Shown: one piece after another, positions 34,254 through 43,111 of the stretch
How the letters are laid out: the number at the start of each line of letters is the position of its first letter
How positions within the stretch are numbered: position 1 is the stretch's first letter
From: Flavobacteriia bacterium
GTDB lineage: Bacteria > Bacteroidota > Bacteroidia > Flavobacteriales_D > Crocinitomicaceae
DNA length: 50,399 nt
Direction: 5' to 3'
Assembly (NCBI GenBank): GCA_947450325.1
Contig: CANFUT010000028.1
Coordinates: forward strand, 1 to 50,399
Program-made: the position numbers and the translations under genes
The notes under the pieces: generated by a model
Databases searched by the model: none
Seen by the model: the letters and a program-made list of their open reading frames with translations, nothing else
What the model was told of the DNA's origin: nothing

Positions 34254-35858
34254 ATGGCAGATTTTTTTTACCAAGATCCTTATCCAATTTTAAAAGACGA
34301 TACGGAATACACGCACATTTCTTCGGATTATGTGAAAGTTCAAAAATATGGAGACAGAGAAGTTCTACACATTGATCCAAAAGGAATTGAAGTGTTGGCA
34401 GAAGCGGCATTGGCAGACGTTTCTTTTTACTTAAGAACTTCACATTTAGAAAAATTGAAAGCCATTTTGAGCGATCCAGAAGCGACGGATAACGACCGTT
34501 TTGTAGCTTATAATTTACTTCAAAATGCAACCATTGCAGCTGAAGGTCAATTGCCTTCTTGTCAAGATACTGGAACAGCGATTGTTGTTGCAAAAAAAGG
34601 AGAAGACGTTTATACTGGATCTGATGATGCTGTTGCACTTTCCAAAGGAATTTTCAATACCTACCAAGAACGCAATTTGAGATATTCTCAAGTGGTCGCG
34701 TTGAATATGTTTGAGGAGAAAAATTCAGGAACCAATTTACCAGCGCAAATTGATATTTATGCCAAAAAAGGAATGTCTTATGAATTTTTGTTTCTTGCAA
34801 AAGGTGGAGGTTCAGCCAATAAGACTTTCTTATATCAAAAAACAAAATCTTTGTTGAACGATGCTTCTTTGGAAGAATTTATCAAAGAAAAAATCAAAGA
34901 TTTAGGAACTTCAGCTTGTCCACCTTATCACTTGGCATTTGTGGTTGGAGGAACATCAGCTGAAGCGAATTTAGCGGCTGTAAAAAAAGCTTCTGCAGGT
35001 TATTTCGATAATCTTCCCACTGAAGGAAACATGGGCGGTCAAGCTTTCCGTGATTTGGAATGGGAGAAAAGAGTACAATTGATTTGCCAAGAAAGTTTGA
35101 TCGGCGCGCAATTTGGAGGTAAATATTTTACACACGATGTTCGCGTTATTCGTTTGCCACGTCACGCAGCTTCTTGTCCAGTTGGATTGGGCGTTTCTTG
35201 TTCTGCAGACAGAAATATCAAAGCGAAAATTACGAAAGAAGGTTTGTTCATTGAAGCGTTGGAGAAAAATCCACGCAGATTGTTGCCAGAAATTCCGCCA
35301 CATTTGGAGCCACCAGTGGAAATCGATTTGGATCGACCAATGGCTGAAGTATTGGCTGAATTGTCAAAATATCCAATCAAAACACGTTTGAAATTGAACG
35401 GAACACTGATTGTTGCTCGTGACATGGCACATGCAAAAATCAAAGAAATCATCGACTCAGGATTGCCGATGCCCGAATATTTCAAAAATCACCCAATTTA
35501 TTACGCAGGACCAGCGAAAACGCCAGATGGAATGCCGTCAGGAAGTTTTGGACCAACTACCGCAGGAAGAATGGATTCTTATGTGGACCAATTCCAAAGT
35601 TTGGGCGGAAGTATGATCATGTTGGCAAAAGGAAATCGTTCGAAAGACGTAACCAACGCTTGTGAAAAATACGGAGGATTTTATTTAGGTTCTATTGGTG
35701 GACCAGCAGCCATTCTAGCGAAAGAAAACATTACTTCAGTGGAAGTAGTTGATTTTGAAGAAATGGGAATGGAAGCTGTCCGTAAAATTACCATCAAAAA
35801 TTTCCCTGCATTTATCATTTCTGATGATAAGGGAAATGATTTTTTTGAGAATTTGTAA
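34254..35858 (+). CDS. Fumarate hydratase, class I (iron-sulfur)
   Basis: 534 residues from the ATG at 34254 ([11 protein letters not shown]...). It interconverts fumarate and malate in the TCA cycle. Class I enzymes carry an oxygen-sensitive [4Fe-4S] cluster held by three Cys. Candidates are Cys103 ([10 protein letters not shown]), Cys222 (TSACPPYH) and Cys316 ([10 protein letters not shown]), spaced like 105/224/318 of E. coli FumA. The C-terminal beta domain (about 370-534) has [28 protein letters not shown], with the catalytic TTAGRMD. Length and motifs are those of the single-chain FumA/FumB type. It is monocistronic with a strong terminator. Confidence 0.96.
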   Translation: MADFFYQDPYPILKDDTEYTHISSDYVKVQKYGDREVLHIDPKGIEVLAEAALADVSFYLRTSHLEKLKAILSDPEATDNDRFVAYNLLQNATIAAEGQLPSCQDTGTAIVVAKKGEDVYTGSDDAVALSKGIFNTYQERNLRYSQVVALNMFEEKNSGTNLPAQIDIYAKKGMSYEFLFLAKGGGSANKTFLYQKTKSLLNDASLEEFIKEKIKDLGTSACPPYHLAFVVGGTSAEANLAAVKKASAGYFDNLPTEGNMGGQAFRDLEWEKRVQLICQESLIGAQFGGKYFTHDVRVIRLPRHAASCPVGLGVSCSADRNIKAKITKEGLFIEALEKNPRRLLPEIPPHLEPPVEIDLDRPMAEVLAELSKYPIKTRLKLNGTLIVARDMAHAKIKEIIDSGLPMPEYFKNHPIYYAGPAKTPDGMPSGSFGPTTAGRMDSYVDQFQSLGGSMIMLAKGNRSKDVTNACEKYGGFYLGSIGGPAAILAKENITSVEVVDFEEMGMEAVRKITIKNFPAFIISDDKGNDFFENL

Positions 35859-35880
35859 GAAGAAATTAATTAGATATTAG

Positions 35881-35911
35881 AACGCACTTCGTGATTGGAG
35901 TGCGTTTTTTT
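35881..35911 (+). terminator. Rho-independent terminator of the fumarase gene
   Basis: AACGCACTTC (35881-35890) pairs with GGAGTGCGTT (35897-35906), with one G-T pair, around a 6-base loop. A T-run follows. The opposite strand has no T-run, so it serves the plus strand only. Confidence 0.9.
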
Positions 35912-35917
35912 ATTTGT

Positions 35918-36538
35918 TTAAAATTGATTTTGAATAATCGTCGCTTGATTTCTTACAAATTCACTGTTAACTTCTTCTGCCAAAGGAATTCGAATCACTT
36001 TTTGATTCGGGTAGTGAGTTAAAATTATACTTTCTGTTGCTGTATTTTCATCGCCTACAAAAACGATGATTTCGACGTTGATATTTCTATTTTTCAATGC
36101 TTCAAGCGAAAGAAGCGTGTGGTTGATACTTCCCAAATAATGGCGAGAAACGAGAATCACTGGCAAATTGAAATGTTGAATTAAATCAATGTACAACAAT
36201 CCTTTTTCGTTGATTGGAACCAGCAAACCTCCAGCTCCTTCGATGAGCAGATTTCCATCAACTTGCGGCAATTCAAAATCTGAAAGTTGGATTTCAATTC
36301 CATCTAATTTTGCAGCCAAATGTGGTGAAGCAGGTGTATTTAAACGGTAACGTTCTAGTAAAAAACTCACGTTTTCAGAACAGTAAGCCTTGATTTTTAA
36401 AGTATCTGAAAAGTCCAAATCTCCTGCTTGAACTGGTTTCCAGTATGTCGCGCACAATGATTCCGCAAAAATTGCACTGACAACTGTTTTACCAACATCA
36501 GTTCCGATTCCAGTAATGAAATATGATTTTTTATCCAT
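35918..36538 (-). CDS. bioD: Dethiobiotin synthetase
   Basis: 206 residues. BioD closes the ureido ring of biotin from diaminopelargonate, CO2 and ATP. The P-loop is GIGTDVGKT (10-18), followed by YWKPVQAGD, the substrate-binding LNTPASPHLAA and the second nucleotide motif EGAGGLLVPI. The gene starts 4 bases after the pheT stop, so it is probably expressed from the pheT transcript rather than with bioA. Its stop is 59 bases from the fumarase stop, on the other strand. Confidence 0.96.
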   Translation of the reverse strand: MDKKSYFITGIGTDVGKTVVSAIFAESLCATYWKPVQAGDLDFSDTLKIKAYCSENVSFLLERYRLNTPASPHLAAKLDGIEIQLSDFELPQVDGNLLIEGAGGLLVPINEKGLLYIDLIQHFNLPVILVSRHYLGSINHTLLSLEALKNRNINVEIIVFVGDENTATESIILTHYPNQKVIRIPLAEEVNSEFVRNQATIIQNQF

Positions 36539-36542
36539 TGAA

Positions 36543-38975
36543 TTATCTCAATTCAGCACCCAATTTGCTTTCCAATTCGGTTCTGATTTTTTGCATCACT
36601 GAATCAACTTGCTCGTCTTTCAAAGTTTGCTCAGCATCTTGAAAATGGAAAGAAACTGCATAAGATTTTTTGCCTTCGTCCAAGTTTTTTCCTTCGTAAA
36701 CATCGAACAATCCAACTTTTTTCAGAATTTTCTTATCGCAATTTTTTGCCGCTTGCTCAATGGCATTGAAAGTAATTTGTTTGTCAAGCAACAAAGAATA
36801 ATCTCTGCGAACTTCGAATGTTTTTGGAATTTCTTTGTAGATATTTTTGACCAATTTCAATGATTGTGTCAATGCATCCCAATCTAAATCAGCAATGAAA
36901 ACATCTTGTTTGATTCCAAAATGTTTTTTGGATGCTGTTGAAATCCAACCCAATTCACCAATTCCTTGTTTCAAAACACTCATAGAAATCCCATCGGTTA
37001 AAATGCTGTTTTCAAGCGCTTTTTCTGAAAGAAAAGAATTCAGTCCCATGCGAGAAAGAACAGATTTCACAATACCTTTTAAAGTGTAAAAATTCGTTTT
37101 TTCTTTGGTAGAATTCCATTGTTCAATGGATTTATTTCCCGTCAAAACAAGTATTAAACGTTTGTTTTCGTAATATCCGTTCGCTGTTTTGCGGTATGTT
37201 TTGCCAAATTCAAACAATTTCAAATCTGGATTTTGACGATTTTGGTTGTGAGCAACAACTTCCAAAGTATTGAAAATTAACGTTTGTCGCATTACATCTA
37301 ATTCGTTACTCAATGGATTGAGCATGGAAACATTGTTTTCGGCTTTCAAAATTTCACCACCTAATTTCTCCACAAAGGTTGAACTTGTCAATGAATTATT
37401 CATCATTTCACTGAATCCTAAACCAACCAAAAATTCGCTCAGCGAAGCCTGAATTTTCTCCAAGTCAGGTTTTGAACTCAACGTCAATGTTGTATTCAAT
37501 TTTTCAGGCAAAGGCACTTTATTGAAGCCGTAAATTCTCAATACTTCCTCAATTACATCTACTTCACGTAAAACATCCACTCGGTAAGCTGGAATTTCGA
37601 TTTTCCAAGAATTTCCTGATTTAGAAAGTATTTGAATATCAAGATTCGTCAATATAATTTCGATTTTTTCTGTTGGAATGGTTGTTCCAATCAATTGATT
37701 ACATCGATCGATACTAAATTCAATGACTTGATTTTCAATCGTAGTTGGGTAAACGTCTACCATATCCATCGCAATTTCTCCACCAGCAACAGATTGAATC
37801 AATTGTGTCACTCTTTGCAAAGCATAAATTGTCAAATTTGGATCAACTCCACGTTCGTAACGGAAACTAGCATCTGTATTCAAACCATGAAATTTCGCAG
37901 TTTTTCGCACCGAAACAGGATTGAAGTATGCTGATTCTATAAAAATATTTGTCGTTGAATCTGAAATTCCAGAATCTAAACCACCAAAAACACCAGCAAT
38001 TGCTAAGTTTTCAGTTCCATTAGAAATCATCAAATTTGATTCGTCTAATTTTCTTTCAACACCATCTAAGGTTTTGAAAATATCGCCAGTCGTTGCATTT
38101 TTTACTACAATTTTACCGTTTAATTTTTGCGCGTCGAAGGCATGCAAGGGCGTTCCCAATTCACGCATTACGTAATTGGTGCAATCAACAACATTGTTAA
38201 TCGGACTTAATCCAACCGCTCTCAATCGTTTTTGCAACCAAGCAGGGGAAGCTTTTACTTCAACTCCAGCCAAACTGATTCCGGCATAGCGCGGACACCA
38301 TTCTGTATTCTCAATTTGAACGTTGATAGAAACTGAATCACTTGTTTTATTTAATTCTTGAACATCAGGAAGATTCAAGGAAAGATTTGCATTTTCATGC
38401 AGATTCAGATAAGCAATTAAATCTCTGGCAACACCGATGTGTCCCATTGCATCAGCACGATTAGGTGTCAAACCGATTTCGATTTGAAAATCATCTTCCA
38501 ACTCAAAATATTGTGCAGCTGGCATTCCAACTGGTGTCGAAGGATCTAAAACCAATATTCCATCATGCGAATGACCAAGACCTAATTCATCTTCTGCACA
38601 AAGCATTCCTTGCGATTCAACGCCGCGGATTTTAGAAAGTTTAATTTTAAAAGCGTCTTCTGGAGTAGGATAGAGCGTGCATCCAACAGTAGCAACAATC
38701 ACTTTTTGTCCAGCAGCAACATTCGGAGCACCACAAACAATTTGCAGTGGTTCGCCACCAACAGAAACAGTTGTAACTTTCAATTTATCAGCATCAGGAT
38801 GTTTTTCGCAAGTAAGTACTTCACCTACAAAAACGCCTTCCAAACCACCTTTGATACTTTCAATTTTTTCAATTCCATCCACTTCCAATCCAGTTTCAGT
38901 AAGGATTTTCCCCAAATCTTCAGCAGGAAGATCTGTTTGAACGTATTGTTTTAACCAGTTATAACTTATTTTCAT
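36543..38975 (-). CDS. pheT: Phenylalanine-tRNA ligase beta subunit
   Basis: 810 residues, usual for the bacterial subunit. The order is an N-terminal half-domain (1-40), an EMAP/Trbp111-like tRNA-binding domain (about 42-150: EGVFVGEVLTCEKHPDADKL), the B3/B4 editing domain, B5 (AGGEIAMDMVDVYP... onward), a catalytic-like core and a C-terminal ferredoxin-fold anticodon-binding domain (about 715-810: YKEIPKTFEVRRDYSLLLDKQ). It forms an alpha2beta2 enzyme with PheS, which is not in this window. bioD follows 4 bases downstream. The 244-base gap to the divergent cold-shock gene carries its promoter. Confidence 0.98.
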   Translation of the reverse strand: MKISYNWLKQYVQTDLPAEDLGKILTETGLEVDGIEKIESIKGGLEGVFVGEVLTCEKHPDADKLKVTTVSVGGEPLQIVCGAPNVAAGQKVIVATVGCTLYPTPEDAFKIKLSKIRGVESQGMLCAEDELGLGHSHDGILVLDPSTPVGMPAAQYFELEDDFQIEIGLTPNRADAMGHIGVARDLIAYLNLHENANLSLNLPDVQELNKTSDSVSINVQIENTEWCPRYAGISLAGVEVKASPAWLQKRLRAVGLSPINNVVDCTNYVMRELGTPLHAFDAQKLNGKIVVKNATTGDIFKTLDGVERKLDESNLMISNGTENLAIAGVFGGLDSGISDSTTNIFIESAYFNPVSVRKTAKFHGLNTDASFRYERGVDPNLTIYALQRVTQLIQSVAGGEIAMDMVDVYPTTIENQVIEFSIDRCNQLIGTTIPTEKIEIILTNLDIQILSKSGNSWKIEIPAYRVDVLREVDVIEEVLRIYGFNKVPLPEKLNTTLTLSSKPDLEKIQASLSEFLVGLGFSEMMNNSLTSSTFVEKLGGEILKAENNVSMLNPLSNELDVMRQTLIFNTLEVVAHNQNRQNPDLKLFEFGKTYRKTANGYYENKRLILVLTGNKSIEQWNSTKEKTNFYTLKGIVKSVLSRMGLNSFLSEKALENSILTDGISMSVLKQGIGELGWISTASKKHFGIKQDVFIADLDWDALTQSLKLVKNIYKEIPKTFEVRRDYSLLLDKQITFNAIEQAAKNCDKKILKKVGLFDVYEGKNLDEGKKSYAVSFHFQDAEQTLKDEQVDSVMQKIRTELESKLGAELR

Positions 38976-39027
38976 GTTGTTGTGTCTTCAAAATTCAAGG
39001 AGAAAATTGCTTTCTCTAAAAGAAGCG

Positions 39028-39035
39028 CGAATTTA
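39028..39035 (-). promoter_or_regulatory. Possible -7 element TAAATTCG (pheT-bioD)
   Basis: On the minus strand one mismatch from TAnnTTTG, of the same TTCG type as those before the sigma-factor and fumarase genes. The predicted leader is about 50 bases. No leader peptide rich in Phe codons is seen. Confidence 0.3.
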
Positions 39036-39113
39036 AGAATTTTAATTGCGAATTCAGTCATGTTGGAGAATGGATAATTCACAATTAATTTAGTTTTCCT
39101 CAGATATTTCTAG

Positions 39114-39121
39114 TAACTTTG
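39114..39121 (+). promoter_or_regulatory. -7 promoter element TAACTTTG (cold-shock-domain gene)
   Basis: Exact TAnnTTTG. The predicted start near 39125 gives a leader of about 95 bases, long compared with most genes here. Long structured leaders are typical of cold-shock mRNAs. Confidence 0.5.
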
Positions 39122-39219
39122 TAAAAAGACATTTTCCAGCGCAAAATTATTAGCCATTTTTTTCGTCAGAATTAATTGTTGTCTTTACAAATTAATCATT
39201 TAAAGGAATAAATTCAAGT

Positions 39220-39735
39220 ATGGCGAAATCTCAAGAAACCTGGAATAAAAAAGAAAAAGAAAAAATCCGTCAAAAAAAGAAAGAAGAAAAAGACAAACGT
39301 AAAGAAGAGCGCAAAGCCAATGGTGGAACTGCCAGTTTTGATGACATGATTGCGTATGTAGACGAAAATGGTAACCTTTCTTCAACTCCTCCAGATCCAT
39401 TGAAAAAGAGAAAAATTGTTGCTGCTGATATTGAAATCGGTGTTCCAACAAGAGCCGCTGAAGAAGAAGTTGACCCAAATCGTTTTGGAACTGTTACATT
39501 CTTTGACACTTCAAAAGGATACGGTTTTATCAAAGATAGAGATTCTCAAGACAGTATTTTTTCACACATCAATGGTCATTTAGAGCAAATCCAAGAAGGT
39601 GATAAAGTAACTTTTAGAACTGAAAAAGGAATGAAAGGTTTGAATGCTGTGGATGTGAAAATCGCTAAAAAAGAAGTTGTAGCTCCAGCACCAGCGCCTG
39701 AAACACCAGAAGCACCTGCTGAAACTGCTGAATAA
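39220..39735 (+). CDS. Cold-shock domain protein with basic N-terminal extension
   Basis: 171 residues. The first 36 are almost all Lys, Glu, Arg and Gln (KKKEEKDKRKEERKANGG), a charged probably helical or disordered tail. A linker (37-85) is followed by one cold-shock domain (about 88-150). The domain shows both RNA-binding motifs, KGYGFI (RNP1) and SIFSHI (RNP2-like, replacing the usual VFVHF). The C-terminus is an Ala/Pro/Glu-rich tail. Csp proteins are nucleic-acid chaperones; typical members are about 65-70 residues, so more than half of this protein is extra. Similar extended forms are common in Bacteroidota. It is monocistronic with a long leader and a bidirectional stem-loop downstream. 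Confidence 0.93.
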   Translation: MAKSQETWNKKEKEKIRQKKKEEKDKRKEERKANGGTASFDDMIAYVDENGNLSSTPPDPLKKRKIVAADIEIGVPTRAAEEEVDPNRFGTVTFFDTSKGYGFIKDRDSQDSIFSHINGHLEQIQEGDKVTFRTEKGMKGLNAVDVKIAKKEVVAPAPAPETPEAPAETAE

Positions 39736-39770
39736 ATAAAAGTTTGATTATCTTAAAATCAATTTGAAAT

Positions 39771-39806
39771 AAGCAAAACGCGATTTACTTTTGACGCGTT
39801 TTGCTT
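39771..39806. terminator. Stem-loop between convergent genes
   Basis: AAGCAAAACGCG (39771-39782) pairs perfectly with CGCGTTTTGCTT (39795-39806) around a 12-base loop. It lies between the cold-shock gene (plus) and an unknown gene (minus). Short broken T-runs on each side suggest a bidirectional terminator. Confidence 0.65.
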
Positions 39807-39908
39807 GTTTAAATGACTTGATTTTTAATTTAAATTATAAATTAATTTGTATTGGTTTTTTTCTCAAACGCAACCAATCTTAAATTGTGACTCTAAGCTT
39901 TTTGATCT

Positions 39909-40847
39909 TTATTTTATTTCCTTGAAAAAATTCAAGGTTAATCCCATTTTAAAATAAATCAAACTAGCCATTGTCATAATTCCATCATGATATCCGGGAT
40001 TTAAGCCTAGTTCAATTTTACTTCCCCAAATAATTCTTTTTGACAAATGATTTGAACTCAATCTAGTTGAACCAAGTCTAAGACCAACTGGTAATCTGCT
40101 AAACACGGCTTCAATTTCAGTTTGATACAATGTGGAAATTGTTGGGAATTTAGTTGGTAAAGCGATTAATAAATCGATGTAGCGTGTTTTTTCTTCAAAA
40201 TTAAATCTTTTCCCATAGTTCGTGACTTGAAAAGTACTTCTGGTTGATTTTGTTTCTGCAAAACCGATTTCGACACATTTTAAATCACTGTAAATGGAAT
40301 AATCTTCTACACTGAAAGTGAAATTAGGAGCCGTAGTTATTTCTGCGTATGTTTCACCTGAATTGACTTGACTAGTTGATAGAAATCCAAGTCTAATCTT
40401 GTTGCTTATAATAGATTTAGTGTCTGCCCAAGAATAATAACTGGTTCTACCTTTTTTTAAAATTGTCAAACTTTCATCTTTCCTTTTTTCTTTTTGTGAA
40501 ATCGTATAGCCAACATTAAAATGCAACAAACTGATACTGTTTGGAACTTCATTTCCAACTGGATTATTGCCACTACTTGTGAAATCACGCACTGCATAAT
40601 GGTAAAAGTAATTACCCGAAAGACTAAATTTTTCTGCGATGTTAGAAACATCAAAATTGAGACCACTACCAAAGAGAACATGCGTCCCTGTTAGATTCAG
40701 GCCAATTAAATCTGCTCCTACATTGAAATAGGTAGTACTTTTTACTTCGTCAAGAATCTCTAATTTAACAGTATCTTTTATCGATATATCTTGAGAATAA
40801 ATCGTGGAACTTAAAATCAGTAGAAATTGGGTTAGAAATTGTTTCAC
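39909..40847 (-). CDS. Exported protein of unknown function, possible outer-membrane barrel
   Basis: 312 residues starting at GTG, whose GTGA overlaps the TGA stop of the upstream gene. A signal peptide (about 1-18, ending IYSQ) is followed by alternating strands with aromatic girdle residues: LSGNYFYHYAVRDF, ISLLHFNVGYTISQ, RIIWGSKIELGLNPGY. The chain ends MGLTLNFFKEIK, close to but not exactly a terminal aromatic barrel signal. I do not recognise a named family. Overlap with the neighbouring gene implies translational coupling, so the two products probably work together at the envelope. Confidence 0.65.
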   Translation of the reverse strand: MKQFLTQFLLILSSTIYSQDISIKDTVKLEILDEVKSTTYFNVGADLIGLNLTGTHVLFGSGLNFDVSNIAEKFSLSGNYFYHYAVRDFTSSGNNPVGNEVPNSISLLHFNVGYTISQKEKRKDESLTILKKGRTSYYSWADTKSIISNKIRLGFLSTSQVNSGETYAEITTAPNFTFSVEDYSIYSDLKCVEIGFAETKSTRSTFQVTNYGKRFNFEEKTRYIDLLIALPTKFPTISTLYQTEIEAVFSRLPVGLRLGSTRLSSNHLSKRIIWGSKIELGLNPGYHDGIMTMASLIYFKMGLTLNFFKEIK

Positions 40848-41476
40848 TTTTTTGTTTTTTTGCTAGCTTCAATAATATTAGTGTTGTACGTTTCAATTGA
40901 TTTTAAAACAGCTACTTTATAATCGTCCAATAATCTGTGGCCTTTAAAATAGAAATAATACATTGGCACTAAAGATCCTACACCGCCTACGGCCACTAAT
41001 AATCTTCCTTTACTTTTTTGCTTTTCTTCACTAGGATCCTTGTATTCATTTGCTTGCTTATCTTTTGAATACATGGAACCTGCAATCGTACCTAAAGTAA
41101 CTGCAGCGATTCCGCATCCAGCATAAGCAAGGTTGAAATATCTCATCTTGCGTCTGATCTTTAATGCATCATTAAATTGTGCCATGGCCTCTGAATCTTT
41201 TTTAAAGATATTTTTTAAACCATTGCCTTTCTTGTCGAGCTTGACCATTTCCCCTTCCGTTCCCACTCTAAAACGAATAGAAACTGTGCGATTCGTTGGT
41301 CCTTTTTCTACCTGACCACTATTCGTTCGATATTGTTGACTTGAAGCACCATCACTTACATCATAGTAAATTAGTTTTGCCTTGACTTTGGCTGTTAAAG
41401 TAGAATCATTAGAAACTTGTGCAAAAGAGAAATTTGCGATAATAATTGCAAAAAATAGTGTTATTTTGTTGTTCAT
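40844..41476 (-). CDS. Exported protein of unknown function with one or two membrane helices
   Basis: 210 residues. A signal peptide (about 1-20, ending FSFAQ) is followed by VKAKLIYYDVSDGASSQQYRTNSGQV and a basic segment. Hydrophobic stretches lie at about 124-140 (AYAGCGIAAVTLGTIAG) and 162-180 (RLLVAVGGVGSLVPMYYFYF), and the tail is Lys-rich. No family is recognised. It is the first gene of a two-gene unit; its stop overlaps the start of the next by four bases. Its leader contains 18 consecutive T residues on the coding strand, 16 bases before the ATG. Confidence 0.65.
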   Translation of the reverse strand: MNNKITLFFAIIIANFSFAQVSNDSTLTAKVKAKLIYYDVSDGASSQQYRTNSGQVEKGPTNRTVSIRFRVGTEGEMVKLDKKGNGLKNIFKKDSEAMAQFNDALKIRRKMRYFNLAYAGCGIAAVTLGTIAGSMYSKDKQANEYKDPSEEKQKSKGRLLVAVGGVGSLVPMYYFYFKGHRLLDDYKVAVLKSIETYNTNIIEASKKTKK

Positions 41477-41485
41477 AAGTTAAAT

Positions 41486-41520
41486 TTTGTGCAAAAAAAA
41501 AAAAAAAAAACGATTTGTGC
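41486..41520. repeat. A18/T18 homopolymer flanked by TTTGTGC direct repeats
   Basis: 41493-41510 is an uninterrupted run of 18 A (T on the minus strand). It is flanked by identical TTTGTGC copies at 41486-41492 and 41514-41520. It lies in the predicted 5' leader of the unknown exported pair. Runs of this length are prone to slippage. Confidence 0.9.
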
Positions 41521-41544
41521 AAGTTTTTTAATGAAATTTTTAAT

Positions 41545-41552
41545 CAAAATTA
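41545..41552 (-). promoter_or_regulatory. -7 promoter element TAATTTTG (unknown exported pair)
   Basis: On the minus strand an exact TAnnTTTG. The predicted start near 41541 gives a leader of about 65 bases containing the T18 tract. An A-rich stretch lies directly upstream, and no TTTG is found at -33. Confidence 0.5.
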
Positions 41553-41713
41553 TTTTTTTTTAATTCTAAGCATTTCCACCTAAATTCAATTGTGTTTTTG
41601 TCAGTTGTATTGATGATAGTTTTGGGTAATTAAGATAGAAATTGAATCAGATAAATAAGGTTAATATGATAAGACCTATTTACAAGGTTCAGCTGAAAAT
41701 ACTGAATAAAACG

Positions 41714-43111
41714 TTAATTCGATTGTCTTAAATTCAGTTTGTTGCTAGCAAAACGCTTGATTTTGATCGTTTTTTGTTGGTTTAACTGATTTGAATCTTC
41801 ATCGAAAAACAAGTAATAATCATAAACTCCAGAAATACCATCTCGATTTACTGGTTTCAACCAAGAAAAAGATTTGGTTTCTCGATAATAATTTACTGAA
41901 GGTTCTAAAGTCCAGGAAATTCCTAGGGTTTTAGAACCTTTTTTATTGTTCAATTTTTCGATTATTTGCAGTGCATTTTTCACATCGGCGTCGGATTTCC
42001 AAATGATGCTGTGGTGCAAGTTGAAATGACTTATAAATACGATTGAATTTAGCATGACTAAGGCTGAAAAAATTGAAATAAAAATCGGTTTAATAATTTG
42101 ATTTTTATTTAGTTGAATCAAAGAGTTAAAGGTGAAAACAACCATAAAACCGCCAACCAAAATCCAATATTGGGCAGCGCGATCTTTGGCAAATCCCATT
42201 TGAATGGTATAATGTAGAGCGGTTGGAATCAAAATTAAAACCAATATCCAAACAAGTATCAATTTGATGTATTGCGATTTCATTTTGAAAAAACTTCCAA
42301 TTAAAATCGCTGTAAAAATCCCAATTCCCCAAAATGTAAAATCAAACCACCTAGTTTCATAACTGAAATGAAAAATGGATTTGAGTGTATCCTGAAAAAC
42401 GTTGTTTTCGCCACCAGCATACAATTCGTTCATTTTACTTAAGTATTGAATGTTTAGTACGGCTGGAATTAAGAGGCAAATTTCAATGAAATATGCGATT
42501 GTTATTTTTTTCCAAACACCCACATGTAATTTCAAGAAAAGTAAAAAGAAGCTCAATTCTAAAGCTAAAATTGGCGTAAAAAAGGCATAATTAGCGTAAA
42601 TACAAGCAATTGAGCTTGTAAGGAATAATATCAAATTACTCGTTTTTTGATTCAAATAGAAAAAACGAAAACCTTGGTAAAAAGCAAATGTCAAAAATCC
42701 CATTCCCAAGCCGTAACCGCGTGCTAAGGCGAAAAAATCCAACAAGAACGGATTTAGGAAAAAGACAAAAATCGCAAGCCAAATGGTCAAAAAATGCAAT
42801 TTCGATAATTGAATTATCTTAACAATAGAATAAGCGAAAAGTCCGAATGCAAGCACATTTGGAAGTCTCAATGACCATTCTGAATAGCCCAAGATGAGCG
42901 AAAAGCATTTCATTAAAATGGTATTCAACCAATGATTATTAGCGGTAAAAAGTTGAGATTCATTTCCTGTTAGAATGGTGTAAGAAAGACTTTCATCGTG
43001 TGTAAAACCGACTAAGATGCTCCGTGAAAAAACATAGAGAAATACCAACAATACACTGATTTTTAAACCAGTATTTGCCCATTTTACTTTTGAATCATTG
43101 TTTTCCAACAT
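41714..43111 (-). CDS. GT-C-type membrane glycosyltransferase (ArnT/PMT-like)
   Basis: 465 residues with 10-12 predicted helices. Near the N-terminus, after the first helix, VGFTHDESLSYTILTG carries the Asp-Glu pair typical of GT-C enzymes that use polyprenyl-phosphate sugars. Next come NHWLNTILMKCF and WSLRLPNVLAFGL, as in ArnT and family 39 members. The C-terminal soluble part is short (about 390-465). Such enzymes transfer a sugar from undecaprenyl-phosphate to lipid A, a protein or a polysaccharide on the periplasmic side. The gene begins on the base after the acyltransferase stop, so the two form an operon that may modify surface glycans. The acceptor is unknown. Confidence 0.8.
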   Translation of the reverse strand: MLENNDSKVKWANTGLKISVLLVFLYVFSRSILVGFTHDESLSYTILTGNESQLFTANNHWLNTILMKCFSLILGYSEWSLRLPNVLAFGLFAYSIVKIIQLSKLHFLTIWLAIFVFFLNPFLLDFFALARGYGLGMGFLTFAFYQGFRFFYLNQKTSNLILFLTSSIACIYANYAFFTPILALELSFFLLFLKLHVGVWKKITIAYFIEICLLIPAVLNIQYLSKMNELYAGGENNVFQDTLKSIFHFSYETRWFDFTFWGIGIFTAILIGSFFKMKSQYIKLILVWILVLILIPTALHYTIQMGFAKDRAAQYWILVGGFMVVFTFNSLIQLNKNQIIKPIFISIFSALVMLNSIVFISHFNLHHSIIWKSDADVKNALQIIEKLNNKKGSKTLGISWTLEPSVNYYRETKSFSWLKPVNRDGISGVYDYYLFFDEDSNQLNQQKTIKIKRFASNKLNLRQSN

